Part shown: in pieces, positions 18,826-27,379 of the stretch | How positions within the stretch are numbered: position 1 is the stretch's first letter | How the letters are laid out: every line of letters starts with the position of its first letter | From: Micromonospora sp. M71_S20 | GTDB taxonomy: Bacteria > Actinomycetota > Actinomycetes > Mycobacteriales > Micromonosporaceae | Length of the DNA: 64,000 nt | NCBI RefSeq assembly: GCF_003664255.1 | Contig: NZ_RCCV01000001.1 | Span: forward strand, 4,588,001 to 4,652,000 | Reading direction: 5' to 3' | The notes under the pieces: generated by a model | Seen by the model: only the letters and a program-made list of their open reading frames with translations | Database searches by the model: none | What the model was told of the DNA's origin: nothing | Translations under genes and position numbers: made by a program

Positions 18826-19078
18826 TAACAAATCGTTCCCCTTGTTCCGGGCTGTGACCCAGACCACCCCCGCCCGCCGGACGCCGCCGCGGGCGCAGCA
18901 GCTCCCGCGCCAGGCCGGCGCCCCCGGCGGCCGCCACAGCGAGCGGGATCGCCAGGCAGCTCAGCGCAAGCGCGGCGACCGTCCAGCCCGGCAGGCCGGC
19001 CACCGCGGCGACGCCGGTCAGCACGGCGAAGGCGAGGAGCTTGCGACGGGTGCGGGCGATCGGGATCGCGACGGACAT
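18821..19078 (-). CDS. Small membrane protein in the manganese catalase operon
   Basis: The 85-residue protein starts MSVAIPIARTRRKLLAF and has two hydrophobic segments (about residues 14-30 and 33-52) followed by an Arg/Gly-rich cytosolic tail. I do not recognise the family. The GGAAGGAAG ribosome site stands 7 bases before the ATG at 19076-19078. The gene is third in an operon after manganese catalase and the ArsP_2-type transporter, 23 bases behind the latter, so it may be an accessory subunit of the transporter. Its stop codon overlaps the HAIR operator of lon. Confidence 0.7.
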   Translation of the reverse strand: MSVAIPIARTRRKLLAFAVLTGVAAVAGLPGWTVAALALSCLAIPLAVAAAGGAGLARELLRPRRRPAGGGGLGHSPEQGERFVT

Positions 19079-19101
19079 CGGGATCTTCCTTCCGTACGGG
19101 A

Positions 19102-20214
19102 TCAGAGCAGGACGAGCAGGGCGGCGCCGACGGCTGCCGCCGGAACGGTGGTGACGACGGTGGCGAGCGCCGCCGAGTGCCGGCGCAGCGCGGCGAGCGG
19201 GATCAGCGCGTCGCCGTCCTGGCTGATCGCGTTGGCGACCAGGGTGGGCAGCGGCAGGCCGCCGCTGACGTACAGGCCGGTGAAGACGATCTGCACCGCG
19301 CACCCGGGGATGAGGCCGATGCCCGCGCCGACCAGCACGCCGACGAGCCCGGTGAGGGCGAGCTGCGAGCCGTCGAAGCCGGTCGTGGTGGTCACCACCT
19401 GCCAGCCCAGGTACGCCACGGCGACCCAGACGGTGACGAAGGACGCCTCGTGCGCGCTGTGCCGCAGCGTCTGCCGCAACGACCGGGGCTGCGCCGTCTC
19501 CAGGCTGTCGTCGGCCAGCTTCCCGCGCCCCCCGGCGAAGATCAGCGCCGCGGTGAGCGAGCCGAGCACCCCCAGCGCCAGGTACGGGTCGACGCCTCCG
19601 AGGGAGCGGGTCAGCGCGCCCGGGTCGACCAGCTGGAAGACCACCGGCACCGACACCGCGAACGCCGGCGTGGTCAACCCCCAGAACGCCGTGGACGCCG
19701 GCACGCGGGGCAGCAGCCCGCCGAGCAGCCGCCGCGACCCGGCGAGGTCCGGCCCGCCCGCGGCGGCCAGGCCGACCGGTACGGGCGCGGGCGCGGCGGC
19801 GACCCGGTGGTCGACCGCGCGGGCCGGGTCGATGCCGAGCGCGTCGACGACGTACCCGGTGACCAGGCCGACGGCGAAGAGCAGCGCATGGATCTTGAGG
19901 GCGAACACCGGGTTCCAGGCGAGCACCACCCACGACGAGTCCCCCATGGTGGCCGCCAGGGCGGCGACCACGGTGCCGAAGGAGACCTTGCCCCGGGCGT
20001 ACAGCGGCATCAGGATGATCGCCCCGCCGCAGCCGGGACTGACGCCCAGCAGGGCGCCGACCAGCGGACCGAGGCGGGGCCGGCGGGTGAGCCCGTCGGT
20101 GACCCGGTCGCCGTGGCGCCAGCGCAGCCAGCCGAAGAAGGCCACCATGACGGCGACGTAGACACCCACCTGCATGAACGCGTCCGCGAGCGGGCGGAGC
20201 ACGAGTTCGGTCAC
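19102..20214 (-). CDS. ArsP_2-type multispan metal transporter (putative manganese/arsenic efflux)
   Basis: The 370-residue protein has about ten predicted membrane helices and matches the ArsP_2 (putative 10-TM heavy-metal exporter) family. Its two repeats carry the paired motifs SPGCGGAIILMPLY and IPGCAVQIVFTGLY, each with a Pro-Gly-Cys likely to line the metal path, plus AATMGDSSWVVL. The central 60 residues form a cytosolic Ala/Pro-rich loop. The GTG at 20212-20214 is chosen because GGAGGAGG lies 6 bases upstream. It follows manganese catalase by 67 bases on the same strand, which favours manganese as the substrate over arsenic; this is inference from context. Confidence 0.82.
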   Translation of the reverse strand: MTELVLRPLADAFMQVGVYVAVMVAFFGWLRWRHGDRVTDGLTRRPRLGPLVGALLGVSPGCGGAIILMPLYARGKVSFGTVVAALAATMGDSSWVVLAWNPVFALKIHALLFAVGLVTGYVVDALGIDPARAVDHRVAAAPAPVPVGLAAAGGPDLAGSRRLLGGLLPRVPASTAFWGLTTPAFAVSVPVVFQLVDPGALTRSLGGVDPYLALGVLGSLTAALIFAGGRGKLADDSLETAQPRSLRQTLRHSAHEASFVTVWVAVAYLGWQVVTTTTGFDGSQLALTGLVGVLVGAGIGLIPGCAVQIVFTGLYVSGGLPLPTLVANAISQDGDALIPLAALRRHSAALATVVTTVPAAAVGAALLVLL

Positions 20215-20281
20215 GGCACACCTCCTCCGGCACGGTGCCGCCGGGCCGTCCGCCGCTCGCGGACGACCCGGCGCGACGGCG

Positions 20282-21151
20282 TCAGGTGAGCTTGCTCTTG
20301 ACCTTGTTGACGGCACCCTTGGCGAGGCCCGGGTTCGTGCCGTAGAGCCGCGGGTCGCCGGGCGGCAGGACCGGCTCGGGCGCGTGCGCGCGAGGGCTGT
20401 GGTCGTAGCGGAACTCGCCCTTGCCGTCGGGCGCCGGCCCGGACGCCCAGCGCCCCTCCGACGCGTCGGTGCCCGGCGAGAAGTCCAGGTACGTGTAGCT
20501 GAACTTCTCGGTGAACTCCTTGGAGTCGGGGAACGCGTCCGGCACCGGCATCTCCTCCAGGCCGTCCTCCTTGAGCTGCTCGATGGCCGCCATCCACATG
20601 TTCTGGTGCATGGTGTCGCGGGCCAGCAGGAAGCGCAGCATGTTCTTGACCCCGGGGTCGTCGGTCATGTTGAACAGCCGGGCCACCTGGAGCCGGCCCT
20701 GTGCCTCGGCGGTGACGTTGAGCTGGAAGTCGGCCATCAGGTTGCCGCTGGCGGTGACGAAGGCGCCGCTCCAGGGCACGCCGTTGCTGTCGGCCGGCAG
20801 CGCTCCGCCGCCGCCGTGGATGAAGTGCGCCGGGTTCGACCCGCCGTAGATCGCCCCCACCATGGGGTTGTCCGCGGCGGCCTCCTGCAACGACAGCGGC
20901 GCGTTCTCCAGCAGCCGGGTGATCATCGTGGCGATCATCTCGACGTGACCCATCTCCTCGGTGCCGACGTCGAGGAACAGGTCCTTGTACTTGCCGGGCA
21001 GCCGGCAGTTCCAGCCCTGGTAGAGGTACTGGTTGGCGACGGTCATCTCGCCCCACTTGCCGCCCAGGATCTCCTGGAGCCGGCGGGCGAACGCGGCGTC
21101 CGGACCGTCCGGCTTGGCCTCGAACTGCAGGTCCTTGATGTGGCTGAACAC
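20282..21151 (-). CDS. Manganese catalase
   Basis: The 289-residue enzyme disproportionates hydrogen peroxide with a dimanganese centre. All five ligands of the family are seen: E35 (GEMT), E66 and H69 (EEMGH), E149 (TAEAQ) and H182 (DTMHQNMW). Length and the C-terminal Pro-rich tail are typical. The GTG at 21149-21151 has an AGGAGG site about 6 bases upstream. It heads a three-gene operon with an ArsP_2-type transporter and a small membrane protein, linking peroxide defence with metal transport. In actinomycetes this enzyme is often linked to sporulation or stationary phase. Confidence 0.95.
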   Translation of the reverse strand: MFSHIKDLQFEAKPDGPDAAFARRLQEILGGKWGEMTVANQYLYQGWNCRLPGKYKDLFLDVGTEEMGHVEMIATMITRLLENAPLSLQEAAADNPMVGAIYGGSNPAHFIHGGGGALPADSNGVPWSGAFVTASGNLMADFQLNVTAEAQGRLQVARLFNMTDDPGVKNMLRFLLARDTMHQNMWMAAIEQLKEDGLEEMPVPDAFPDSKEFTEKFSYTYLDFSPGTDASEGRWASGPAPDGKGEFRYDHSPRAHAPEPVLPPGDPRLYGTNPGLAKGAVNKVKSKLT

Positions 21152-21237
21152 GTGTCCTCCTCGGTGCCGGTCGGGCTGTCACCGAGGCGGTTCCCGCGAC
21201 GGGCGGCCCTATCGGGCCAACCGGCGGCCCGGCGGGG

Positions 21238-21969
21238 TCAACCTGTCGACGGGAACGCGGGCAGCACCACCTCGAGGGCCACCCCGCGCGGCCGCAGCCG
21301 GTGCAGGCGCAGCCGCCCGCCGTCGGCGGCGAGCAGCCGCCGGACGATCCACAGCCCCAGCCCGGAGGCCCCGGCGCCGGGCGCGGGCCGGCGCAGCGCC
21401 TCGACGAGGGGCGGATCGACCCGCCCCTCGTCGGTGACGACGATGCGCAGACCGGAGCGGCCGAGCGCGGCGTGGATGCCGATGCGGCCCTCGGCCGGAC
21501 CGTGCCGCAGCGCGTTCTCCACCAGGTTGGTCACCACCTGCCGGGTCCGCCGCCGCGGCACCGGGCAGTCCCCGGCCCGCCGGGTCACCCCGGTCCGCCG
21601 CCGGTGCGGGGGCACGAGGGCCGCCGCGCCGCGCAGGACCTGCGCCAGCGGCGCCGCCGGGTCCGCCGCCGGCGCCAGCGCCCCGGTGCCGGCGGCGGCG
21701 TCACGCAGCAGGCCCTGCAGGTGTACGGCCTGCTCGTGGGCCAGGGCCGTGATGGCGCGCCGGTCGTCGCCGGTGAGTGGGAGCCTGTCGTCGGCGAGCG
21801 CCCGGGTGAGCGAGGTGAGGGCGCTGACGGGGGTACGGAACTCGTGGCAGAGCACGCGAAGCAGCAGTTCCGGGTCGGTGTCCAGCGCCGCCGGGTCGGC
21901 CGGACCGGGTTCGGGCCCCGCCCACCGGAGCAGTCGCAGCGGTCCCCGCCCCCCGTGCCGTCCGCGCAT
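21238..21969 (-). CDS. Soluble HisKA-type sensor kinase without input domain
   Basis: The 243-residue protein has a HisKA dimerisation motif at its very start, LCHEFRTPVSAL with H42, followed by an ATPase domain with the N-box VVTNLVENALRHGP, a degenerate G1 region VVTDEGR and the G2 box SGLGLWIVRRLL. There is no membrane helix, PAS or GAF domain, so it must sense in the cytosol or depend on a partner. The ATG at 21967-21969 has GAGGGAGG upstream. It is divergent from a NarL-type regulator whose start is 58 bases away, implying joint control, although HisKA kinases usually partner OmpR-type regulators. Confidence 0.85.
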   Translation of the reverse strand: MRGRHGGRGPLRLLRWAGPEPGPADPAALDTDPELLLRVLCHEFRTPVSALTSLTRALADDRLPLTGDDRRAITALAHEQAVHLQGLLRDAAAGTGALAPAADPAAPLAQVLRGAAALVPPHRRRTGVTRRAGDCPVPRRRTRQVVTNLVENALRHGPAEGRIGIHAALGRSGLRIVVTDEGRVDPPLVEALRRPAPGAGASGLGLWIVRRLLAADGGRLRLHRLRPRGVALEVVLPAFPSTG

Positions 21970-22027
21970 CCGCCCGACCTCCCTCGTTCGGCCGCATGAT
22001 CGGTACCCGCTTGGGAACGGACCAGAC

Positions 22028-22669
22028 ATGCCCGCTCCCCCCGTCGTCCGGTTGGCCGTGGTGGACGACCACCCGCTGTTCGTCCGCGGGCTGGAACTGC
22101 TGTTGCCGGCCACGACCGACGGGCGGGCGGAGGTGGTGGGCTCCACCGGCGACGCGTCGGCCGCCGCCTCGCTGGTCAGCCGCTGCCTGCCCGACCTGGC
22201 GCTGGTCGACCTGCACATGCCGCCACCGGGCGGGATCCGGGCCGTGGCGGCGATCCGGCGCACCACGCCCCGGGTGCGGGTGGTCGCCATGTCGGGCGCG
22301 GAGGACCCGGCCCCCGCCCTGGAGGCGCTGCGCGCCGGCGCCGAGGCCTACCTGCCGAAGACCGCCGAGCCGGAGGAGTTGCTGCCCCCGCTGCTGGCCG
22401 TCCTCGACGGCTGGGCGGTGCTGCCGGGGCACCTGCTCCGCGCGTTGCTGCGTCCCGGCCGGGCGGCTCCGGTCGATCTCGACGACGAGGAACGGGCAAT
22501 GCTCCAGGCCATCGCGGCGGGCCGCAGCACCGTCGAGATCGCCGAACGGATGCACGTCTCGGAACGCACCGTGAAGCGGATGACGGCCGCGCTGCTGCGG
22601 AAGTTGCGGGTATCCACCCGGGCCGAGGCGGCGGCGCTCGCCGGGCACGCCGGTCTGCTCGGCGACTGA
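22028..22669 (+). CDS. NarL/LuxR-family response regulator
   Basis: The 213-residue regulator has a receiver domain with D13/D14, phospho-acceptor D61 (LALVDLHMP) and K111 (AYLPKTAEP), then a LuxR-type helix-turn-helix near residues 148-205 (LDDEERAMLQAIAAG, AERMHVSERTVKRMTAALLRKL). The recognition helix has SERTVKR rather than the common AEATVKTH, so its DNA site may differ from typical NarL sites. The ATG at 22028 begins the conserved receiver strand. Likely partner is the divergent soluble kinase. lsr2 lies 136 bases downstream on the same strand. Confidence 0.92.
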   Translation: MPAPPVVRLAVVDDHPLFVRGLELLLPATTDGRAEVVGSTGDASAAASLVSRCLPDLALVDLHMPPPGGIRAVAAIRRTTPRVRVVAMSGAEDPAPALEALRAGAEAYLPKTAEPEELLPPLLAVLDGWAVLPGHLLRALLRPGRAAPVDLDDEERAMLQAIAAGRSTVEIAERMHVSERTVKRMTAALLRKLRVSTRAEAAALAGHAGLLGD

Positions 22670-22805
22670 CCCCGGGCTTTGCGCCGAGCCGTTTTCCCGC
22701 GATAACGCGACCCGCCGAAATGAACACGACGCGCATTGTTGCGGATTCGCCATGGGATACGTCAAACTTTGACCACACCCCGCCCCACACAGGGAGTAAT
22801 TAACG

Positions 22806-23153
22806 ATGGCGAGAAAAGTAATCACGGTCCTGACCGACGACCTCGACGGTGGAAAGGCCGACCGGACCGTCGAGTTCAGTCTGGACGGCGTGGCCTACAC
22901 CATCGACGTCTCCGACGAGAACGCGGGCGTGCTGCGCAAGGCCCTCGACCCGTACATCAACGCTGGCCGGCGCATCGGTCGCGGAACGGCCGACACCGGG
23001 CGGGCACCCCGCCGGGCAGGCGCGCCGGGCGGCTCGGGAATGGACCGGGAGCAGAACCGGGCCATCCGGGAATGGGCCACGAAGAACGGCTACAAGATTT
23101 CCGAGCGCGGCCGCATCCCGGTCGAGGTCGTGGAGGCGTACAAGAACCGCTGA
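22806..23153 (+). CDS. lsr2: Lsr2 nucleoid-associated xenogeneic silencer
   Basis: The 115-residue protein bridges AT-rich DNA and silences foreign or specialised-metabolism genes in actinobacteria. The N-terminal dimerisation domain (MARKVITVLTDDLDGG, then EFSLDGVAYTIDV) is followed by a basic linker and the C-terminal DNA-binding domain (IREWATKNGYKISERGRIP), whose RGR motif near residue 102 enters the minor groove like an AT-hook. AGGGAG is 8 bases before the ATG. The 136-base upstream region is AT-richer than the surroundings, consistent with autoregulation. A terminator follows. Confidence 0.96.
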   Translation: MARKVITVLTDDLDGGKADRTVEFSLDGVAYTIDVSDENAGVLRKALDPYINAGRRIGRGTADTGRAPRRAGAPGGSGMDREQNRAIREWATKNGYKISERGRIPVEVVEAYKNR

Positions 23154-23181
23154 CCGGTGCCGGGCTCACGCTCGGGCGCGC

Positions 23182-23215
23182 GCGGGGTCACGCTGAGGAA
23201 TCAGCGCGGCCCCGC
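23182..23215 (+). terminator. Terminator of lsr2
   Basis: GCGGGGTCACGCTGA (23182-23196) pairs with TCAGCGCGGCCCCGC (23201-23215) apart from two imperfect positions, closing a GGAA tetraloop, and is followed by TCTTTTCC. It is the only hairpin in this window with a proper T-run at this distance. The 257 bases between here and the MFS gene hold no gene I can support. Confidence 0.78.
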
Positions 23216-23472
23216 CGGTCTTTTCCCACGGCCGTCCATTCGCACGACCGGCACCCGGCCGCGGGTCCATTGTCAGCCCGACCCATTAGCCGCTCCGGCC
23301 ATCGGCGAGTCTCCGGGACGCCCCGGGCCGACCGACAACCGGACGCCCGCCGACCTCACGACCGTGATCATCGCCACGATCGCACCGGTGCGACCGGAGA
23401 TCGCCGAACGTCCCGAGTGTAATGAGCGACAGCTTTGTCGAGCATTACCTGCACGGATCTCGGGGGTGGCGG

Positions 23473-24723
23473 ATGACGCGATGGTGGAGCCAGACGGCCG
23501 GCGGGTTGCCGCGCACCTTCTGGTACCTCTGGACGGCCACGCTGATCAACCGGCTGGGCAGTTTCGTCGCCATCTACCTCGGCGTCTATCTGGTGTCGGT
23601 ACGTGACCTCAGCCCCGCGTACGCCGGGATCGTGATCGGGTTGCACGGGGCCGGCAGCGCGGCGGGAGGCGTGCTCGGCGGGATCGTCGCGGACCGGTGG
23701 GGGCGACGGCCCGCCATGCTCGCCGGGAACGTCGCCGCCGCGACCGCGGCGGCGGCGCTGGGCCTCAGCGGGCACCCGGCGGCGCTCGCGGCCCTGACCC
23801 TGTTGCTCGGGCTCTTCCTCGGCGTCGCCCGGCCGGCCTTCACGGCGACCATCATCGACGTGGTGGGCGAGCGGGACCGGCTGCGGGCGCTGACACTGAA
23901 CTACTGGGCGATCAACATCGGGTTCGCCGTCGCCGCGACCGTGGCCGGCCTGCTGGTCCGGGTCGACCCGCTGCTGCTGTTCGCGATCAACGCGGCGGTG
24001 CTCCTCGGCACCGCCGCGCTGATCGGCCTGAAGGTGCCCGAGTCGCGCCCCGCCCCGGTGACCGTCGGGCAGTTCACCCGCGCCGATTCCGGCGGGCTCG
24101 GCACCGTGCTGCGGGACCGGGTCTTCCTGACCTTCACCGCCCTCACCGGGCTGGCCTGGCTCTGCGTCCAGGGCAGCGTGATGCTCCCGGTGGCGTTGCA
24201 GGCCGACGGACTGCCGGCGTCGGCGTACGGGCCGGTCATCGCGGTCAACGGCCTGATGATCGTGCTGGGACAGCTCTTCGTGCCCCGGCTGGTGGGCCGC
24301 TTCGACCGGTCCCGCACCATCGCGGTCGCGGTCGTGGTGATCGGCGTCGGGTTCGCCCTGACCGCCCTGGCCGACGTCGTCTGGTTCTACGCGCTCACGG
24401 TGGCTGTCTGGACGCTCGGCGAGATGCTGATGACCCCGTCGAACTCGGCGCTGACCGCGGACCTGGCGCCGGCCGCGCAGCGCGGTCGCTACCAGGGCGT
24501 CTATTCGCTCGGCTACGCGTTCGCCAGCTTCGCCGGGCCGACGGTGGGCGGGCTGGTCGCCGCCCGGTTCTCCACCGACGTCCTCTGGCTGGGCCTGTTC
24601 GGGTTGGCTCTGCTGGTGGCCGCCGGCAACCTCGCCGCGGTCCGGCCCCGGGCCCGGCGGATCGCCGCCCTGCGGGCCGCCGCGACGCCGACGGTTCCGC
24701 GCGAGGCGGCGGCACTGGTGTGA
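23473..24723 (+). CDS. MFS transporter, drug/metabolite exporter type
   Basis: The protein has twelve predicted membrane helices. With the ATG at 23473 it has 416 residues, beginning MTRWWSQTAGGLPRTFWYLW. The motif-A loop DRWGRRPAML between helices 2 and 3 (GGIVADRWGRRP) marks the Major Facilitator Superfamily, proton-driven exporters of the MdtG/YitG kind. A second ATG at 23422 would add 17 residues, but those codons (TTT, CAT, GGA, TCT) do not fit local codon use and lack a ribosome site. No regulator is adjacent; substrate cannot be predicted. Confidence 0.88.
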   Translation: MTRWWSQTAGGLPRTFWYLWTATLINRLGSFVAIYLGVYLVSVRDLSPAYAGIVIGLHGAGSAAGGVLGGIVADRWGRRPAMLAGNVAAATAAAALGLSGHPAALAALTLLLGLFLGVARPAFTATIIDVVGERDRLRALTLNYWAINIGFAVAATVAGLLVRVDPLLLFAINAAVLLGTAALIGLKVPESRPAPVTVGQFTRADSGGLGTVLRDRVFLTFTALTGLAWLCVQGSVMLPVALQADGLPASAYGPVIAVNGLMIVLGQLFVPRLVGRFDRSRTIAVAVVVIGVGFALTALADVVWFYALTVAVWTLGEMLMTPSNSALTADLAPAAQRGRYQGVYSLGYAFASFAGPTVGGLVAARFSTDVLWLGLFGLALLVAAGNLAAVRPRARRIAALRAAATPTVPREAAALV

Positions 24724-24775
24724 GCGCACCGGCGGGGGCCGCCGAGGTACGCCCCGGACCGCCCCCCGCCGGTGG

Positions 24776-26032
24776 TCAGCCGACCTCGATGCGCACCACG
24801 TCGAAGGCAGGGGTCTGGTTGGCCCGCTCCATCATCGGCACCCGGTGCGAGCCGTCGCCGGCCCAGACCGCGCACTGGGCGGTGCCGGATCCGGGCAGCC
24901 CGGGGATCTGGATGACCACGTCGTCGGGCTCGGCGCCACCACGGCTGTCCTCGGTGGCGACGAAGAACGCCGGCACCTCCTGCGGCTCCGGCGGCTGCCG
25001 GAGGCTGTCCAGCATCCGGCAGGCGGTGTGGAAGTGGCCCCGCACCAGTCCCTGCTCGTTGAGCAGCGAGCTCTCCACGTAGTACCCGCCCTGCCCGGCG
25101 GCGAGGAAGCGGTCCCGCACGAGGTTGCGGGTGGAGACCCGGAGGGTGAACGGCTGGTTCGCGTTCACCCGGTCGGGGAACTCGGTGATCAGCAGCGACG
25201 GATTGTTCGCCGCGGCGCCGACCTCGCCGAACGCGGTGCTGACGCAGCGGTTGCCGTTCTGGAAACCGTCGTGCGGCTGCAACCGGCTGTCGTCGCAGTC
25301 GTTCGCGATCACCCCCAGCCCGGCACCGGGCCCACCGTTGTCACCACCACCACCGTCGTCACCACCGCCGCCGTTGTTGCCACCGCCATTGTTGCCACCG
25401 TTGTTGCCGCCGCCGTCGTTACCGGTCGGGGCCACCTGGCACTCGGCGAGCCGGGCCAGGCCCTGCGGCCGGGGGCCCACCCGGTCGATCGCGACGGTGA
25501 TCCGCCCCAGCGTCGCCCGGCGCTTGCCGGCCAGCGGCTGGAGGATCGAGGTGCGGACGAACTCCTCGCCCCGCCGGCCCTCGGCGGCCAGCCGCCGGTC
25601 CGCCTCGGCGATCTGGGTCTGCAACAGGTTCAGGTTCCGGTCGACCTCGGCGCGGGCGCGGTCGGGCACCCGCGGGAGCCGGCTGGCCACGTCCGGGCAG
25701 GCCACGGCCGAGCCGCCGTTGTCGGCGCCGCCGCCCCGCGTCTGCTCGCACTCGGCGACCGACTGCTGCCCGTCCCCCCAGTGGTTGCGCACCCACCGGC
25801 CGTCCTGCCAGGTCCGGCTGGTGCCCCGCCCGCTCGGCGCGGTCGCGCCGGGGCTGGGCTCCACGCAGGCGGCGGAGGCCGGTCGGGTGGAGGTCGACCG
25901 GCGGTCCTCGGCCGACGAGATCTGGGTCACGGCGACGATCCCGCCGAAGACCGCGAGCGTGCCGACGACGGCCAGCAGTCGCTTGCTCCGCGCGCTACCG
26001 GATGACCGGCGCGCCCGTGTGGACCTGCGCAT
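24776..26032 (-). CDS. Secreted two-domain protein with Gly/Asn-rich linker, family unknown
   Basis: The 418-residue protein begins with a basic stretch and one hydrophobic helix (about residues 19-37), a signal peptide or anchor. Residues about 100-205 form a helical domain with two cysteines. A linker of repeated GGN, GGD and NNGG units (about 208-240) separates a C-terminal domain with NGNRCVSTAFGEVGAAANN, RGHFHTAC and AQCAVWAGDGSHRV. The histidine and cysteine cluster HFHTAC could bind metal. I cannot name the family. The ATG at 26030-26032 has AAGGAGAG 8 bases upstream. It converges with the MFS gene. Confidence 0.75.
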   Translation of the reverse strand: MRRSTRARRSSGSARSKRLLAVVGTLAVFGGIVAVTQISSAEDRRSTSTRPASAACVEPSPGATAPSGRGTSRTWQDGRWVRNHWGDGQQSVAECEQTRGGGADNGGSAVACPDVASRLPRVPDRARAEVDRNLNLLQTQIAEADRRLAAEGRRGEEFVRTSILQPLAGKRRATLGRITVAIDRVGPRPQGLARLAECQVAPTGNDGGGNNGGNNGGGNNGGGGDDGGGGDNGGPGAGLGVIANDCDDSRLQPHDGFQNGNRCVSTAFGEVGAAANNPSLLITEFPDRVNANQPFTLRVSTRNLVRDRFLAAGQGGYYVESSLLNEQGLVRGHFHTACRMLDSLRQPPEPQEVPAFFVATEDSRGGAEPDDVVIQIPGLPGSGTAQCAVWAGDGSHRVPMMERANQTPAFDVVRIEVG

Positions 26033-26335
26033 CGAATTGCTCTCCTTCGCGATCCGGTGGTTGGTTCGAGATCTCGGCGGACCGACGGAATTGAGGCGGC
26101 ACACCCCGACGGGGGCCGTCGCGGCGAACCGGTGGCACGTCGATGGCCGACGATGCCCTTTCCGCACCGTCCGCCGCGCCGCGCGGCGCGGTCGGGGAGA
26201 TCCTGTCCATTCCCGCAGGAGTACGGGACGTCCGGCGCGAAGGTTCAACGCGATTCGGGGAATTCGGAAGGGGCCCAGGCATCGACCGGTGACGTGCGTC
26301 GGGCCGGCGACCGGTGGCGCGCCGAGGCGCAGCGG
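26033..26335. other. 303-base intergenic stretch
   Basis: This stretch carries the ribosome site and presumably the promoter of the secreted two-domain protein at its left end. No gene, hairpin or repeat convincing enough to report is seen in the remainder. Confidence 0.5.
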
Positions 26336-27220
26336 TCAGTCCGCGCAGAGGTGGGCGAACGCGAAGCCGCCCGTCATGTCGCCGTGCCGGGACTCCAGCC
26401 GCCGGATCTCGGCGAGCAACTCGTCCCAGGGCGTCAGGACCGGCCCGGCGGCGTCCGGCGCGCGCAGCCGCTCGCCGACGGCCACCGCCGCCAGGTCCTC
26501 GGCCAGCCGCCCCGGATCCACCCCGGCCGAGACGCGCTGGGCGTGCACCGTCACCCGCTCCACGAGGCAGGCGTCGGGGCGCACCCGCACCCAGCTCCAC
26601 CCCTCGGCCGGCCCGCCCGTCCAGCGCAGGTGCAACCCCCGCACGATCGGGTCGGCCAGCCGCCGCGCCACGTACGCCTCGACGGCGGCGGCCCGGGCCA
26701 GGGCGCCGAGGTCGTTGACGTGCCCGGTCCGCCCGTCGGGCAGCCGACCGAGGATGTCGCGGAAGCCGACCGGGGGCACCCCGGTGTCGTCGGGCTCCCC
26801 TGCGTCGAGGGCCGCGTACGCGCGCGCGTCGATCACGTACGTCACGATCCGGCGCCCGTGCTCCGCGGCCCGCAGCGTCGACGACCCGATGCGCAGGACC
26901 GCCAGGCCGACCGCCTCGGCCACCGCGTTCTTCAGCCGCTCGACCCGCTGCCCGGCGGAGCCGGGGGCCGCGACGGGGCCGATCTCGACGGCGAAGACCG
27001 GCCGGGCCGTGTCGGCGGCGCAGACGACGAGGTCGTAGCCCTCCCGGCTGGCCGTGCTCCACTGGCTGCCGGTGACGCCCGGCGGACGCCCCTGCACCAG
27101 TTCGCCGAGCCGGCGGGGGCCGTGCACGAGCTGGCCGTTACGGGCGAGCAGCGGGCCGCGCCCACCGTCCCCCGCGACCGCGCGCAGCCAGGAGCCGTCC
27201 CCACCACCGGTGCCCGTCAT
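26336..27220 (-). CDS. Conserved hypothetical protein with DUF2726-like strand pattern
   Basis: The 294-residue protein starts MTGTGGGDGSWLRAV at the ATG 27218-27220. Its middle shows a pattern like the DUF2726/nuclease-associated fold: YDLVVCAADTARPVFAVEIG, then KNAVAEAVGLAVLRIGSS, in which a substrate-independent E and K could form an active site. The C-terminal 150 residues are mixed helix and strand with several tryptophans. Assignment to a nuclease-like family is tentative; I would treat it as unknown. The gene is isolated, diverging from the GNAT gene. Confidence 0.6.
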   Translation of the reverse strand: MTGTGGGDGSWLRAVAGDGGRGPLLARNGQLVHGPRRLGELVQGRPPGVTGSQWSTASREGYDLVVCAADTARPVFAVEIGPVAAPGSAGQRVERLKNAVAEAVGLAVLRIGSSTLRAAEHGRRIVTYVIDARAYAALDAGEPDDTGVPPVGFRDILGRLPDGRTGHVNDLGALARAAAVEAYVARRLADPIVRGLHLRWTGGPAEGWSWVRVRPDACLVERVTVHAQRVSAGVDPGRLAEDLAAVAVGERLRAPDAAGPVLTPWDELLAEIRRLESRHGDMTGGFAFAHLCAD

Positions 27221-27379
27221 CCGCCTGATCCGTCCGTCCCGCCGCCGATCGGAGGCCGACGCGTCGGCCGGGGCGAGTCTAGGCCGTCGATCATGACCGG
27301 CGTGGTGGTGGTGTCCTCCCCCGGGACGTACGACCGCAATTCGCTTGAGGTCCCCCGCCCGCGCCGGTGGGATGGGCGG

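Noticed and set aside
23422..23472. Alternative MFS start at 23422
   Set aside because: The extra 17 codons use rare AT-ending codons and no ribosome site precedes them.
25336..25430. Repeated CACC/GTTGTTGCC units resembling a short repeat array or CRISPR
   Set aside because: There are no constant-length spacers. The repeats encode the Gly/Asn/Asp linker of the secreted protein on the minus strand.
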